A stretch of DNA of 64,000 nucleotides from an uncultured Pseudomonas sp. (lineage in GTDB: Bacteria; Pseudomonadota; Gammaproteobacteria; Pseudomonadales; Pseudomonadaceae): assembly GCF_943846705.1 (NCBI RefSeq), contig NZ_OX044366.1, positions 310,001 through 374,000 on the forward strand, in the 5' to 3' direction. A program made the position numbers and the translations under genes. The notes beneath the pieces were generated by a model, which ran no database searches, had not been told where the DNA came from, and saw only the letters and a program-made list of their open reading frames with translations. How positions within the stretch are numbered: the stretch's first letter is position 1; every line of letters starts with the position of its first letter. Shown here piece by piece: positions 57,646-64,000 of this stretch.

Positions 57646-59427
57646 ATGCACTGCAAAACCTCAAGACGAACCTTCGTTAAAGGCCTGGCCGCCACCGGCA
57701 TTCTCGGAGGCCTTGGCTTGTGGCGCACGCCCGTTTGGGCGGTGACCAGCCCAGGTCAGCCCAATGTATTGACTGGCACCGACTTCGACTTATTCATTGG
57801 TGAAACACCGGTGAATATCACGGGCGCCGCGCGGACCGCGATGGCTATTAACGGGTCTATTCCAGGGCCCATTCTGCGCTGGCGAGAAGGCGACACCGTC
57901 ACCCTGCGGGTGAGAAACCGCTTGGCCGAAGACACCTCGATTCACTGGCACGGGATTATTCTGCCCGCCAACATGGACGGTGTGCCTGGTTTGAGCTTCC
58001 ACGGCATCGCGCCTGACGGCATGTACGAGTACAAGTTCAAGGTCAATCAGAATGGTACCTACTGGTACCACAGCCACTCTGGACTGCAGGAGCAGATCGG
58101 CGTTTACGGTGCTCTAGTCATCGACGCCAAGGAGCCTGAGCCGTTCAGCTACGACCGTGACTACGTGGTGATGCTGACTGACTGGACCGATGAAGATCCA
58201 AACCGGCTACTGGCCAAGCTGAAAAAGCAGTCGGACTACTACAACTATCACAAGCGCACCGTTGGCGACTTTATTAATGACGTCAGCGAGCAAGGTTGGT
58301 CGGCAGCCGTTGCCGACCGCAAGATGTGGGCCGAAATGAAGATGAGCCCCACCGATCTTGCTGACGTCAGTGCCTATACCTACACCTACTTGATGAATGG
58401 TCAGGCACCGAATGGCAACTGGACCGGTATCTTCAAGCCGGGTGAAAAGCTCCGCTTGCGCTTTATCAACGGCTCGGCCATGAGCTACTTCGACGTGCGT
58501 ATTCCAGGCCTGAAGATGACCGTGGTCGCGGCCGATGGCCTGCACGTCAAGCCGGTCAGCGTCGACGAATTCCGTATCGCCGTTGCGGAAACCTACGACG
58601 TGATTGTCGAGCTCGCCGACCAAGAGGCTTACACCATTTTTGCCCAGTCCATGGATCGCACCGGCTATGCCCGCGGCACCTTGGCGGTCCGTGAAGGGTT
58701 GAGCGCTGCGGTGCCAGAAACCGATCCTCGCCCCCTGATCGCCATGGGCGACATGGGTATGGATCACGGCAGCATGGCTGGAATGGACCATAGCAAGATG
58801 ACCGGCATGGGTGACATGGCCGGCATGGATCACAGCAAGATGGCCGGCATGGGCGATATGGCCGGCATGGATCACTCTGGTATGGCGGGCATGGGCGCAG
58901 CGATGCAAGCGCACCCGGCCTCCGAAACCAATAATCCACTGGTCGACATGCAAACCATGACCCCGACCCACAAGCTGGACGATCCGGGTATCGGCCTACG
59001 TGGTAATGGCCGTCGCGTGCTGACCTACTCTGACCTGAAAAGCACCTTCCCCGATCCCGATGGCCGTGAGCCCAGCCGAACCATTGAGCTGCACCTTACC
59101 GGGCACATGGAGAAATTTTCCTGGTCGTTCGACGGCATCAAGTTTTCGGATGCAGAGCCGCTGCGCCTGAAGTACGGCGAGCGCGTGCGCATCACGTTAG
59201 TCAACGACACCATGATGACCCACCCCATCCACCTCCACGGCATGTGGAGCGATCTTGAGGATGAAAATGGCCAGTTCATGGTGCGTAAACACACAATCGA
59301 TATGCCACCGGGCTCCAAGCGTAGCTATCGCGTAACCGCTGATGCTCTTGGGCGTTGGGCCTATCACTGCCACCTGTTGCTGCACATGGAAATGGGCATG
59401 TTCCGTGAAGTACGCGTGGACGAGTAA
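57646..59427 (+). CDS. copA: Multicopper oxidase CopA (copper resistance)
   Basis: The 593-residue protein has a Tat signal (SRRTFVKGLAATGILGGLGLW) and three cupredoxin domains with the four copper-binding segments: HWHGIILP (His100), WYHSHSG, HPIHLHGMW and HCHLLLHMEMGM. A Met/His-rich insert (58774-58899) of three 14-residue repeats, MAGMDHSKMxGMGD type, binds extra copper. It is exported folded to the periplasm and oxidises Cu(I), as in P. syringae CopA. It starts the copA-copB run and follows a CopR-type box. Confidence 0.94.
   Translation: MHCKTSRRTFVKGLAATGILGGLGLWRTPVWAVTSPGQPNVLTGTDFDLFIGETPVNITGAARTAMAINGSIPGPILRWREGDTVTLRVRNRLAEDTSIHWHGIILPANMDGVPGLSFHGIAPDGMYEYKFKVNQNGTYWYHSHSGLQEQIGVYGALVIDAKEPEPFSYDRDYVVMLTDWTDEDPNRLLAKLKKQSDYYNYHKRTVGDFINDVSEQGWSAAVADRKMWAEMKMSPTDLADVSAYTYTYLMNGQAPNGNWTGIFKPGEKLRLRFINGSAMSYFDVRIPGLKMTVVAADGLHVKPVSVDEFRIAVAETYDVIVELADQEAYTIFAQSMDRTGYARGTLAVREGLSAAVPETDPRPLIAMGDMGMDHGSMAGMDHSKMTGMGDMAGMDHSKMAGMGDMAGMDHSGMAGMGAAMQAHPASETNNPLVDMQTMTPTHKLDDPGIGLRGNGRRVLTYSDLKSTFPDPDGREPSRTIELHLTGHMEKFSWSFDGIKFSDAEPLRLKYGERVRITLVNDTMMTHPIHLHGMWSDLEDENGQFMVRKHTIDMPPGSKRSYRVTADALGRWAYHCHLLLHMEMGMFREVRVDE
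58774..58899 (+). repeat. Three tandem 42-base units coding Met/His-rich repeats in copA
   Basis: Three in-frame copies encode MAGMDHSKMTGMGD, MAGMDHSKMAGMGD and MAGMDHSGMAGMGA. These are copper-binding repeats of the CopA insert; copy number may vary between strains. Confidence 0.9.
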
Positions 59428-59436
59428 AGGAGAGTC

Positions 59437-59592
59437 ATGATGAGTACATTTCTTCAGCGCGCCAGCCTATTCGGGGCGGTGTTTGCGCCTGGTTTGCTAG
59501 GCGCAATGCAGGTGCCGGCTGCATTAGCCGGTGAAGGCCAAGCTGGGCACGACACCAACAAAGCTGAGGCGGAGTCGAACCATGACCACTAG
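59437..59592 (+). CDS. 51-residue exported protein between copA and copB
   Basis: An AAGGAGAG site precedes the ATG. The product starts MMSTFLQRASLFGAVFAPGL followed by LGAMQVPAALA, a signal peptide, then about 20 charged residues GEGQAGHDTNKAEAESNHDH. Its stop overlaps the copB start by 11 bases, showing translational coupling. It has no homology I can name, but the signal peptide, ribosome site and coupling make it a likely real gene. A His/Asp-rich end suggests metal binding (inference). Confidence 0.6.
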   Translation: MMSTFLQRASLFGAVFAPGLLGAMQVPAALAGEGQAGHDTNKAEAESNHDH

Positions 59593-60703
59593 TTTTTCAC
59601 GCCCCACTCTCATCGCCCTGGCCGTTTCGTTGAGCGCACTAGCGGGCGGCTTCGCCAACGCTGCCGAGACAATGGATCATTCCATGCACATGACACCGGG
59701 GACTGCGCAGAGCACGTCCAACGCGAAGCAGGCGGTGGTCAAGCAGGCCGCTTCAAGCACTGCACAAATGGATCATGCCGCAATGGGTCACGGCTCGATG
59801 CCCGCCATGGATCACAGCAAAATGGATCATGGCGCGATGGATCATAGCCAGATGAACCATGGGCAGATGAACCAGAACAAACCGGCAGCCATGGACCATA
59901 GCAAGATGGACCACGGCGCTATGCACGGCCAGATGGAAACCATGGATCACAGTCAGATGAACCATGGCAGCACAGATGCTCCGCGAACCACCAATCGCAC
60001 GCCTATCCCGGTGCTGACAGATGCGGATCGTGCAGCCGCGTTTCCACCATTACCAGGCCACAAGGTTCACGACAGCGCCATCAACAGCTTCTTCCTGCTC
60101 GACCAGCTCGAATACCAGGATGCCGATGAAGGCAGCACCTTGGCCTGGGATGCGTCCGGTTGGATCGGCGGCGACATCAACCGTCTCTGGCTGCGCGCCG
60201 AAGGTGAACGCACCAACGGTGTCACTGAGGACGCTGAGTTACAGGCCTTGTACGGCCGCTCAATCGGCCCTTGGTGGGATGTAGTCGCGGGTGTTCGCCA
60301 AGACTTCAAGCCGGAGTCGCCTCAGACCTGGGCCGCATTCGGCATCCAGGGCATGGCGCTGTATGCCTTCGAGGTTGAGGCTACGGCCTTTGTCGGCGAG
60401 AACGGCCAGACAGCAGCACGCTTAGAAGGCGAGTACGACATTCTGCTGACCAATCGCCTGATTCTCCAACCGACCGCAGAAGTGAATTTCTACGGCAAAA
60501 ACGACCCCGAGCGCGGCATAGGTTCCGGGCTGGCCAATACCGAGGTCGGTCTGCGCCTGCGTTACGAGATCATTCGCCAGTTCGCCCCCTACGTCGGCGT
60601 TTCCTGGAGCCGCGCCTATGGCAATACCGCCGATTTAATACGCCATGAGGGTGGGGACATTGAAGATACCCGCCTGGTTGCCGGCATCCGGATGTGGTTT
60701 TGA
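59582..60703 (+). CDS. copB: Copper resistance protein CopB (outer membrane)
   Basis: The 373-residue protein has a signal peptide (LIALAVSLSALAGGFANA), a Met/His/Asp-rich N-terminal region with many MDHS/MDHG/MNHG repeats (residues about 30-140), and a C-terminal beta-barrel domain (VHDSAINSFFLLDQLEYQD, WLRAEGERTNG, GIGSGLANTEVGLRLRYEI, ending VAGIRMWF with a C-terminal Phe typical of outer-membrane proteins). CopB binds copper in the outer membrane. The start at 59582 has GGAG upstream and overlaps the stop of the 51-residue gene. It is followed after 9 bases by the cytochrome gene. Confidence 0.93.
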   Translation: MTTSFSRPTLIALAVSLSALAGGFANAAETMDHSMHMTPGTAQSTSNAKQAVVKQAASSTAQMDHAAMGHGSMPAMDHSKMDHGAMDHSQMNHGQMNQNKPAAMDHSKMDHGAMHGQMETMDHSQMNHGSTDAPRTTNRTPIPVLTDADRAAAFPPLPGHKVHDSAINSFFLLDQLEYQDADEGSTLAWDASGWIGGDINRLWLRAEGERTNGVTEDAELQALYGRSIGPWWDVVAGVRQDFKPESPQTWAAFGIQGMALYAFEVEATAFVGENGQTAARLEGEYDILLTNRLILQPTAEVNFYGKNDPERGIGSGLANTEVGLRLRYEIIRQFAPYVGVSWSRAYGNTADLIRHEGGDIEDTRLVAGIRMWF

Positions 60704-60712
60704 GAGCCTGAT

Positions 60713-61576
60713 ATGAAAAGCACAATCAAAACCTTAATGGCCGCCGGCCTAGTCGCAAGTGTCGCGGTAGGTACTGTGGCCTACATGGGCCTGGTTAACG
60801 TGGGCGCCGATGACCCTCACTTTCCAGCCGTACATGCATTCCTGTCGATGACCCGTGACCGCTCTATTGAAGTGCGCTCCAAAGACATTGAGGTGCCTAA
60901 TCTCAATGACGAGGCGCTGATTAAATCAGGCGCAGGTAACTACAACTCGATGTGCATTGGTTGCCATTTGGCACCGGGCATCGCGCAAACAGAGCTGAGC
61001 CAAGCACTCTATCCCGCGCCGCCGAACCTGGCCAAAGAGGGTATCGATGGCAACCCGGCCGCCGCATTTTGGGTGATCAAGCACGGTATAAAAGCCACTG
61101 GCATGCCGGCCTGGGGCAAGAGCATGGATGATCCGTATATCTGGGGCATGGTCGCGTTCCTCGATCAGCTGCCGAAGTTAGATGCCGCGCAGTACCAAGC
61201 GCTGGTGAGAGCGAGCAGCGGCCACGCGCATGGCGGCGGTGAGAGCCCGATGCATAACCATGAAGGCCAGCATGGCAGCGCCAAGGCGGACCACCATGCC
61301 AAGCCTGAGGCTGGCGCAGATCATCATGCCGCGGACAGTCCAACGGCCAGCAATGACGCCGGTCATCACGGCGATTCTACGAGTGCTGCGGACCATCACG
61401 CAGCGGCCATGCCGCCAGCAGCCAGCGGCGCTGGCCACCATGCTGCGGATGAACCGAGCTCGAATGCTCATGGCGATCATCACGGCGCAGAGAAATCCAA
61501 ACAGGAACAGGCCCCGGCCGCCGCTCCAAACACTCACACCCATGCCGATGGCAAAGAGCACCTCCATGACAGCTAA
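60713..61576 (+). CDS. Cytochrome c with His/Ala-rich C-terminal tail
   Basis: The 287-residue protein has an N-terminal signal/anchor (LMAAGLVASVAVGTVAYMGLV), a single c-type heme site CIGCH near residue 83 in YNSMCIGCHLAPG, and a distal Met in KATGMPAWGKS near residue 128. From about residue 165 the protein becomes a His-rich tail (DHHAAD, GHHGDS, DHHAAAMP, HGDHHGAEK) likely to bind metal. It is a periplasmic electron carrier that may take electrons from copper oxidation (inference). It follows copB by 9 bases and overlaps the DUF411 gene by 11 bases, indicating one operon. Confidence 0.85.
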   Translation: MKSTIKTLMAAGLVASVAVGTVAYMGLVNVGADDPHFPAVHAFLSMTRDRSIEVRSKDIEVPNLNDEALIKSGAGNYNSMCIGCHLAPGIAQTELSQALYPAPPNLAKEGIDGNPAAAFWVIKHGIKATGMPAWGKSMDDPYIWGMVAFLDQLPKLDAAQYQALVRASSGHAHGGGESPMHNHEGQHGSAKADHHAKPEAGADHHAADSPTASNDAGHHGDSTSAADHHAAAMPPAASGAGHHAADEPSSNAHGDHHGAEKSKQEQAPAAAPNTHTHADGKEHLHDS

Positions 61577-62021
61577 ACGTAAAGCAACGCGAGTGGCGGT
61601 GCTGGCCGCCTTGTTTATGACCTCAGCGGTTCACGCAGCCGAGGCCCTGACCATCGACGTGCACCGTGATGCAAATTGCGGATGCTGCAAGAAGTGGGTC
61701 TCACACCTCGAAGCGAACGGTTTCCACGTGATCGACCATGTCGAGCGCGACATGAGCCCGGTGAAGCAGCGTCTCGGCGTTGCACCACGGCTGGCGTCTT
61801 GCCACACCGCGGTGATCGACGGCAAGTTCGTCGAAGGCCATGTGCCCGCCGCCCAGGTTATCGAACTGTCCAAGCGCGATGACCTGCTGGGCATCGCCGT
61901 GCCTGGCATGCCGGCAGGCTCACCGGGCATGGAGGTTGCTGGCACCCAACACGCCTATCAGGTGATCGGTTTGACCAAAGACGGCACTGACCAGGTTATT
62001 GCCGACTACCCCGCGAAGTAA
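61566..62021 (+). CDS. DUF411 periplasmic metal-binding protein
   Basis: The 151-residue protein has a signal peptide (VAVLAALFMTSAVHA) and the DUF411 domain: VHRDANCGCCKKWVSHLEANGF with its CGCC metal/redox site, APRLASCHTAVIDGKFVEGHVPAAQVI with Cys and His, and PGMPAGSPGMEV. The family is associated with copper and silver resistance (CopG-like). The start at 61566 (MTAKRKATR) lies inside the end of the cytochrome gene, an 11-base overlap. It is the last gene of the copA-copB operon. Confidence 0.88.
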   Translation: MTAKRKATRVAVLAALFMTSAVHAAEALTIDVHRDANCGCCKKWVSHLEANGFHVIDHVERDMSPVKQRLGVAPRLASCHTAVIDGKFVEGHVPAAQVIELSKRDDLLGIAVPGMPAGSPGMEVAGTQHAYQVIGLTKDGTDQVIADYPAK

Positions 62022-62153
62022 TCCCCCCGCTAGAACAGTCGCGGTCAAGCACTGACCGCCCCATCGCCTATCCAGCTGCCAGCAGCTGGATAGGCATCAC
62101 CACCGCCCCCAACCCTGATGGTGAGCTGAAGGTAAACAAACCTGACAACACAC

Positions 62154-62168
62154 TAGACGACTGGTCTA
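62154..62168. promoter_or_regulatory. TetR-type operator, copy 1
   Basis: TAGACGACTGGTCTA, inverted repeat with TAGAC/GTCTA arms. It is followed by TTTTTTACTACA, which may include a -10 element. Confidence 0.65.
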
Positions 62169-62337
62169 TTTTTTACTACATTGTGCGCCGCAGGTTAATC
62201 CCGAGTGGACAATTAGCCATGCAACCAAGCGTGCCAACCTGCGCAGTACACAACTGCTGGCGCGCCAACCTGTACTGAATGTCCAACGACATCCGCGTTA
62301 TGCCACAACCGATGAGTCGTCAGACTTCACTGAAAAC

Positions 62338-62352
62338 TAGACGACTGGTCTA
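62338..62352. promoter_or_regulatory. TetR-type operator, copy 2
   Basis: Identical to the site at 62154, followed by TTAAGGAATAATCGCATG, which is a ribosome site plus a short frame. The identity over the palindrome is exact, including the non-palindromic centre. Confidence 0.65.
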
Positions 62353-62367
62353 TTAAGGAATAATCGC

Positions 62368-62430
62368 ATGTTCAACTTCGATCTTTATCCCTACTCGCAT
62401 GGTCTTCGACACCATCGGCCGTCTCGATGA
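62368..62430 (+). CDS. Possible 20-residue leader peptide or gene remnant
   Basis: ATG with AAGGAA 8 bases upstream; product MFNFDLYPYSHGLRHHRPSR. If one base were lost near 62389, the frame would run on as TRMVFDTIGRLDDVGRLVTA to a stop at 62503, so it may be a remnant of a longer small gene. Otherwise it could be a leader before nemA. Low certainty. Confidence 0.3.
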   Translation: MFNFDLYPYSHGLRHHRPSR

Positions 62431-62515
62431 CGTCGGGCGGCTCGTCACAGCCCCGGCCTCCTGCGCAGCCCCGGCCCAAGCGTTGCTAAGCCGGCTGGCC
62501 TAAGGCCGCGCTAAT

Positions 62516-62539
62516 GCCTCTGCCACCTCAGGCAGAGGC
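62516..62539 (+). other. Hairpin in the nemA leader
   Basis: GCCTCTGCC pairs with GGCAGAGGC over a six-base loop, followed by GCACTTTTCG. It could be a weak terminator or attenuator 54 bases ahead of nemA. No longer T-run follows. Confidence 0.5.
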
Positions 62540-62593
62540 GCACTTTTCGTCCGTGGCCGCTAGGTGGCCGCGGCATAACTAGGAAACCCAACA

Positions 62594-63718
62594 ATGGATA
62601 CAAGTCGCTTCTTTCAGTCGCTGCAACTCGGCCCTTACCTGCTCAACAATCGCATCGTCCTGCCGCCCTTGACCCGCTCGCGCAGCACCCAGCCGGGGAA
62701 CATCGCCAACCCGCTGATGGCCACCTATTACCAGCAACGTGCCGGCGCAGGCTTTATGGTCACCGAAGGCACGCAGATCGAACCCCGTGGCCAGGGTTAT
62801 GCCTGGACGCCCGGCATTCACAGCCAAGAGCAGGTCGACGGCTGGCGCAACGTTACCGACGCCGTGCATGCCGCCGGCAGCATCATTTTCGCCCAGCTCT
62901 GGCACGTCGGTCGGGTCTCGCACACCTCGCTGCAGCCCAATGGCGCAGCACCGATAGCGCCTTCGGCTATTGCCGCGACCAACGTCAAAGTATTTATTGA
63001 AACCGGCCCAGGTGCCGGCGCTCTGGCCGAGCCTTCGCTGCCCCGCGCACTGAGCAATGCCGAGGTCAAAGAACTGGTGCAGATGTACGCACAGGCCGCA
63101 CGCAACGCCTTGAGTGCAGGCTTTGATGGCGTGGAAATCCACTGCGCCAACGGCTATTTGGTCAACCAGTTCATCTCCGCGCACAGCAACCAGCGTGACG
63201 ACGAATATGGCGGTTCGCTGCACAACCGTTTGCGCTTCCTGCGCGAGATTGTCCAGGCCGTAGCCGAAGTTGTCGGCGCCGACCGCTTGGGCGTGCGCTT
63301 CGCGCCGTTGTTTGAAAGCACGGCAGAGGACCGGGTCTATTTGGGCCTGGTTGAGGAAGACCCGCACAGCACCTACATCGAGGCCATCAAAGTGCTCGAA
63401 GAGGCGGGCATCGCTTACCTGTCGATTGCCGAAGCCGACTGGGACAATGCCCCGGCGCTCCCCGATGACTTCCGCCGTGAGGTGCGCCAAGCCTTTAGCG
63501 GCCGCATCATCTACGCCGGCCGCTACACCGTACAACGCGGGACGCAAACCCTGGAGACGGGCTTGGGCGACTTGATCGCCTTTGGCCGGCCGTTTATTGC
63601 CAACCCGGATTTACCGCAGCGCATTGCCAATGGCTGGCCGCTCAACCCGGTCGACCCAAGCAGCATGTACGGCGGCACGGAGAAGGGTTATAGCGACTAC
63701 CCCACCTACGCCGAGTAA
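62594..63718 (+). CDS. nemA: Old-yellow-enzyme family reductase (NemA type)
   Basis: The 374-residue FMN-dependent TIM-barrel enzyme begins MDTSRFFQSLQLGPYLLNNRIVLPPLTRSRS. It has the features of N-ethylmaleimide/xenobiotic reductases: AQLWHVGRVSH, the substrate-binding HCAN in FDGVEIHCANGYLVNQF, SAHSNQRDDEYGGSL, and the phosphate-binding GRIIYAGRYT plus DLIAFGRPFIANPDLP. It reduces electrophilic alkenes, nitro compounds or nitrate esters with NAD(P)H. The AGGAAACCC site precedes the start. It is controlled by a TetR-type regulator in relatives, with two matching operators upstream here. Confidence 0.9.
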   Translation: MDTSRFFQSLQLGPYLLNNRIVLPPLTRSRSTQPGNIANPLMATYYQQRAGAGFMVTEGTQIEPRGQGYAWTPGIHSQEQVDGWRNVTDAVHAAGSIIFAQLWHVGRVSHTSLQPNGAAPIAPSAIAATNVKVFIETGPGAGALAEPSLPRALSNAEVKELVQMYAQAARNALSAGFDGVEIHCANGYLVNQFISAHSNQRDDEYGGSLHNRLRFLREIVQAVAEVVGADRLGVRFAPLFESTAEDRVYLGLVEEDPHSTYIEAIKVLEEAGIAYLSIAEADWDNAPALPDDFRREVRQAFSGRIIYAGRYTVQRGTQTLETGLGDLIAFGRPFIANPDLPQRIANGWPLNPVDPSSMYGGTEKGYSDYPTYAE

Positions 63719-63729
63719 ACCTGCACCAG

Positions 63730-63767
63730 CGGCCGTCACGGTTTAACCCTGACGGCCGTATTGTTTA
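63730..63767 (+). terminator. Rho-independent terminator after nemA
   Basis: CGGCCGTCA pairs with TGACGGCCG over an 11-base loop, followed by TATTGTTT. The T-run is interrupted, but the stem is strong. The rest of the gap to 63960 shows no gene. Confidence 0.65.
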
Positions 63768-63960
63768 GGGCCATAAAAAGCGCCCGCCTTCTCTGACGAC
63801 TGCGCCCTAGCGCAGAATGGCTGCTGCCGTTATCCACCCTTTGCATAACGGCGAGCCACACGCGGCGACACCCCAGATCGTTGCCCAAGACCTGCCTACA
63901 AGCCCACACTCAGCACTGCGCGGCGCAATAACCCGGCAGAGCATTAAGGACTTCTCTATA

Positions 63961-64000
63961 TGACAGAACTGCAGAGCACCCCGGACTGTGTCGGCCTGGT
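63961..64000 (+). CDS. Start of an unidentified gene, cut by the window edge
   Basis: ATG at 63961 with AAGGA about 10 bases upstream; the visible residues are MTELQSTPDCVGL. Too short to assign. Nothing else is seen in the preceding 190 bases. Confidence 0.4.

Larger units (their letters stand above)
62022..62593. other. Intergenic region ahead of nemA with two TetR-type operators
   Basis: Two identical 15-base sites TAGACGACTGGTCTA (arms TAGAC/GTCTA) lie at 62154-62168 and 62338-62352, 184 bases apart. A hairpin lies at 62516-62539. A 20-codon frame with a ribosome site begins at 62368. No tRNA or other gene is visible, and no repressor gene is in view. The operator form resembles those of TetR-type regulators of nemA-like genes. 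Confidence 0.65.

Noticed and set aside
58207..58971. A 254-codon minus-strand frame in copA rich in His and Gly
   Set aside because: Complement of the Met/His repeat of CopA; no independent start signals.
59760..59970. Repeated ATGGATCA-type units in copB that could be taken for a CRISPR-like or tandem repeat array
   Set aside because: They are in-frame codons for MDHS/MDHG copper-binding repeats; unit lengths vary and there are no spacers.
1..64000. CRISPR arrays or additional rRNA/tRNA genes
   Set aside because: No regularly spaced repeats of 25-40 bases with unique spacers and no rRNA or cloverleaf tRNA pattern other than the tmRNA were seen by eye; a dedicated search was not possible.

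Overview
The window is about 64 kb of chromosome from a Pseudomonas-type gammaproteobacterium. Support for this comes from GC-rich codon use, a complete lldR-lldP-lldD-dld lactate locus with a GntR-type operator, homologues of the PA2778/PA2779 pair, a tmRNA gene whose tag reads ANDDNYGAQLAA, and a Pseudomonas-style cop copper cluster. Species cannot be fixed from the sequence alone.

Layout. (1) 1-20.0 kb looks like host backbone: an LtaS-like phosphoglycerol transferase (cut by the left edge) next to a ColR/ColS-like two-component system and a DgkA diacylglycerol kinase; an SH3 protein; the PA2779/PA2778-like pair; FKBP isomerase; a DUF4917 protein; a ribbon-helix-helix protein; a DJ-1/PfpI protein; the lactate operon; and a large hybrid histidine kinase. 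(2) 20071-20458 is ssrA (tmRNA), the insertion site of a roughly 27.4-kb genomic island (about 20459-47865). The island starts with a P4-type tyrosine integrase. An att-like copy of the tmRNA 3' end and repeated GTATTCCAA boxes lie at the far end, and the same boxes lie around the integrase start. Cargo comprises an OLD-family nuclease plus an Mrr-type-nuclease/STAND-NTPase pair, a DUF932/YqaJ/CsrA/RDF-like block, an XRE regulator with a palindromic operator, a 1625-residue type ISP restriction-modification enzyme followed by a CoiA-like nuclease, a NucS-like nuclease, a DUF5623 protein between imperfect direct repeats, a YagK/YfjJ (inovirus Gp2-like) HUH protein, AlpA, and an orphan IstB/DnaC-type ATPase divergent from a winged-helix protein. 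(3) 47995-49238 is an IS3-family element abutting the 3' stub of an AraC-type regulator. (4) 49.4-62.0 kb is a copper-resistance cluster: copRS, small exported proteins, a cupredoxin, DUF2933, a P1B ATPase with YHS and Cys/His metal-binding domains, an HMA chaperone, a bufferin (bufA) with a decayed bufB, multicopper oxidase CopA, a 51-residue exported protein, CopB, a His-rich cytochrome c and a DUF411 protein. CopR-box-like repeats lie in three intergenic regions. (5) The right end holds an old-yellow-enzyme (nemA-type) gene behind two identical TetR-type operator palindromes but without a repressor gene in view, then the first codons of another gene.

How it fits together. The island resembles an integrative element whose defence genes sit mainly beside the integrase and in the middle, with replication/regulatory functions (HUH protein, AlpA, IstB-like ATPase) at the distal end. 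The copper cluster combines sensing (CopRS), inner-membrane export (P1B ATPase), periplasmic sequestration and oxidation (CopA, cupredoxin, bufferin, Met/His-rich proteins) and an outer-membrane component (CopB). The most interesting candidates for undescribed biology are the OLD plus nuclease-STAND pair, the IstB-like/winged-helix divergent pair, and the CoiA-like nuclease with its neighbouring membrane protein.
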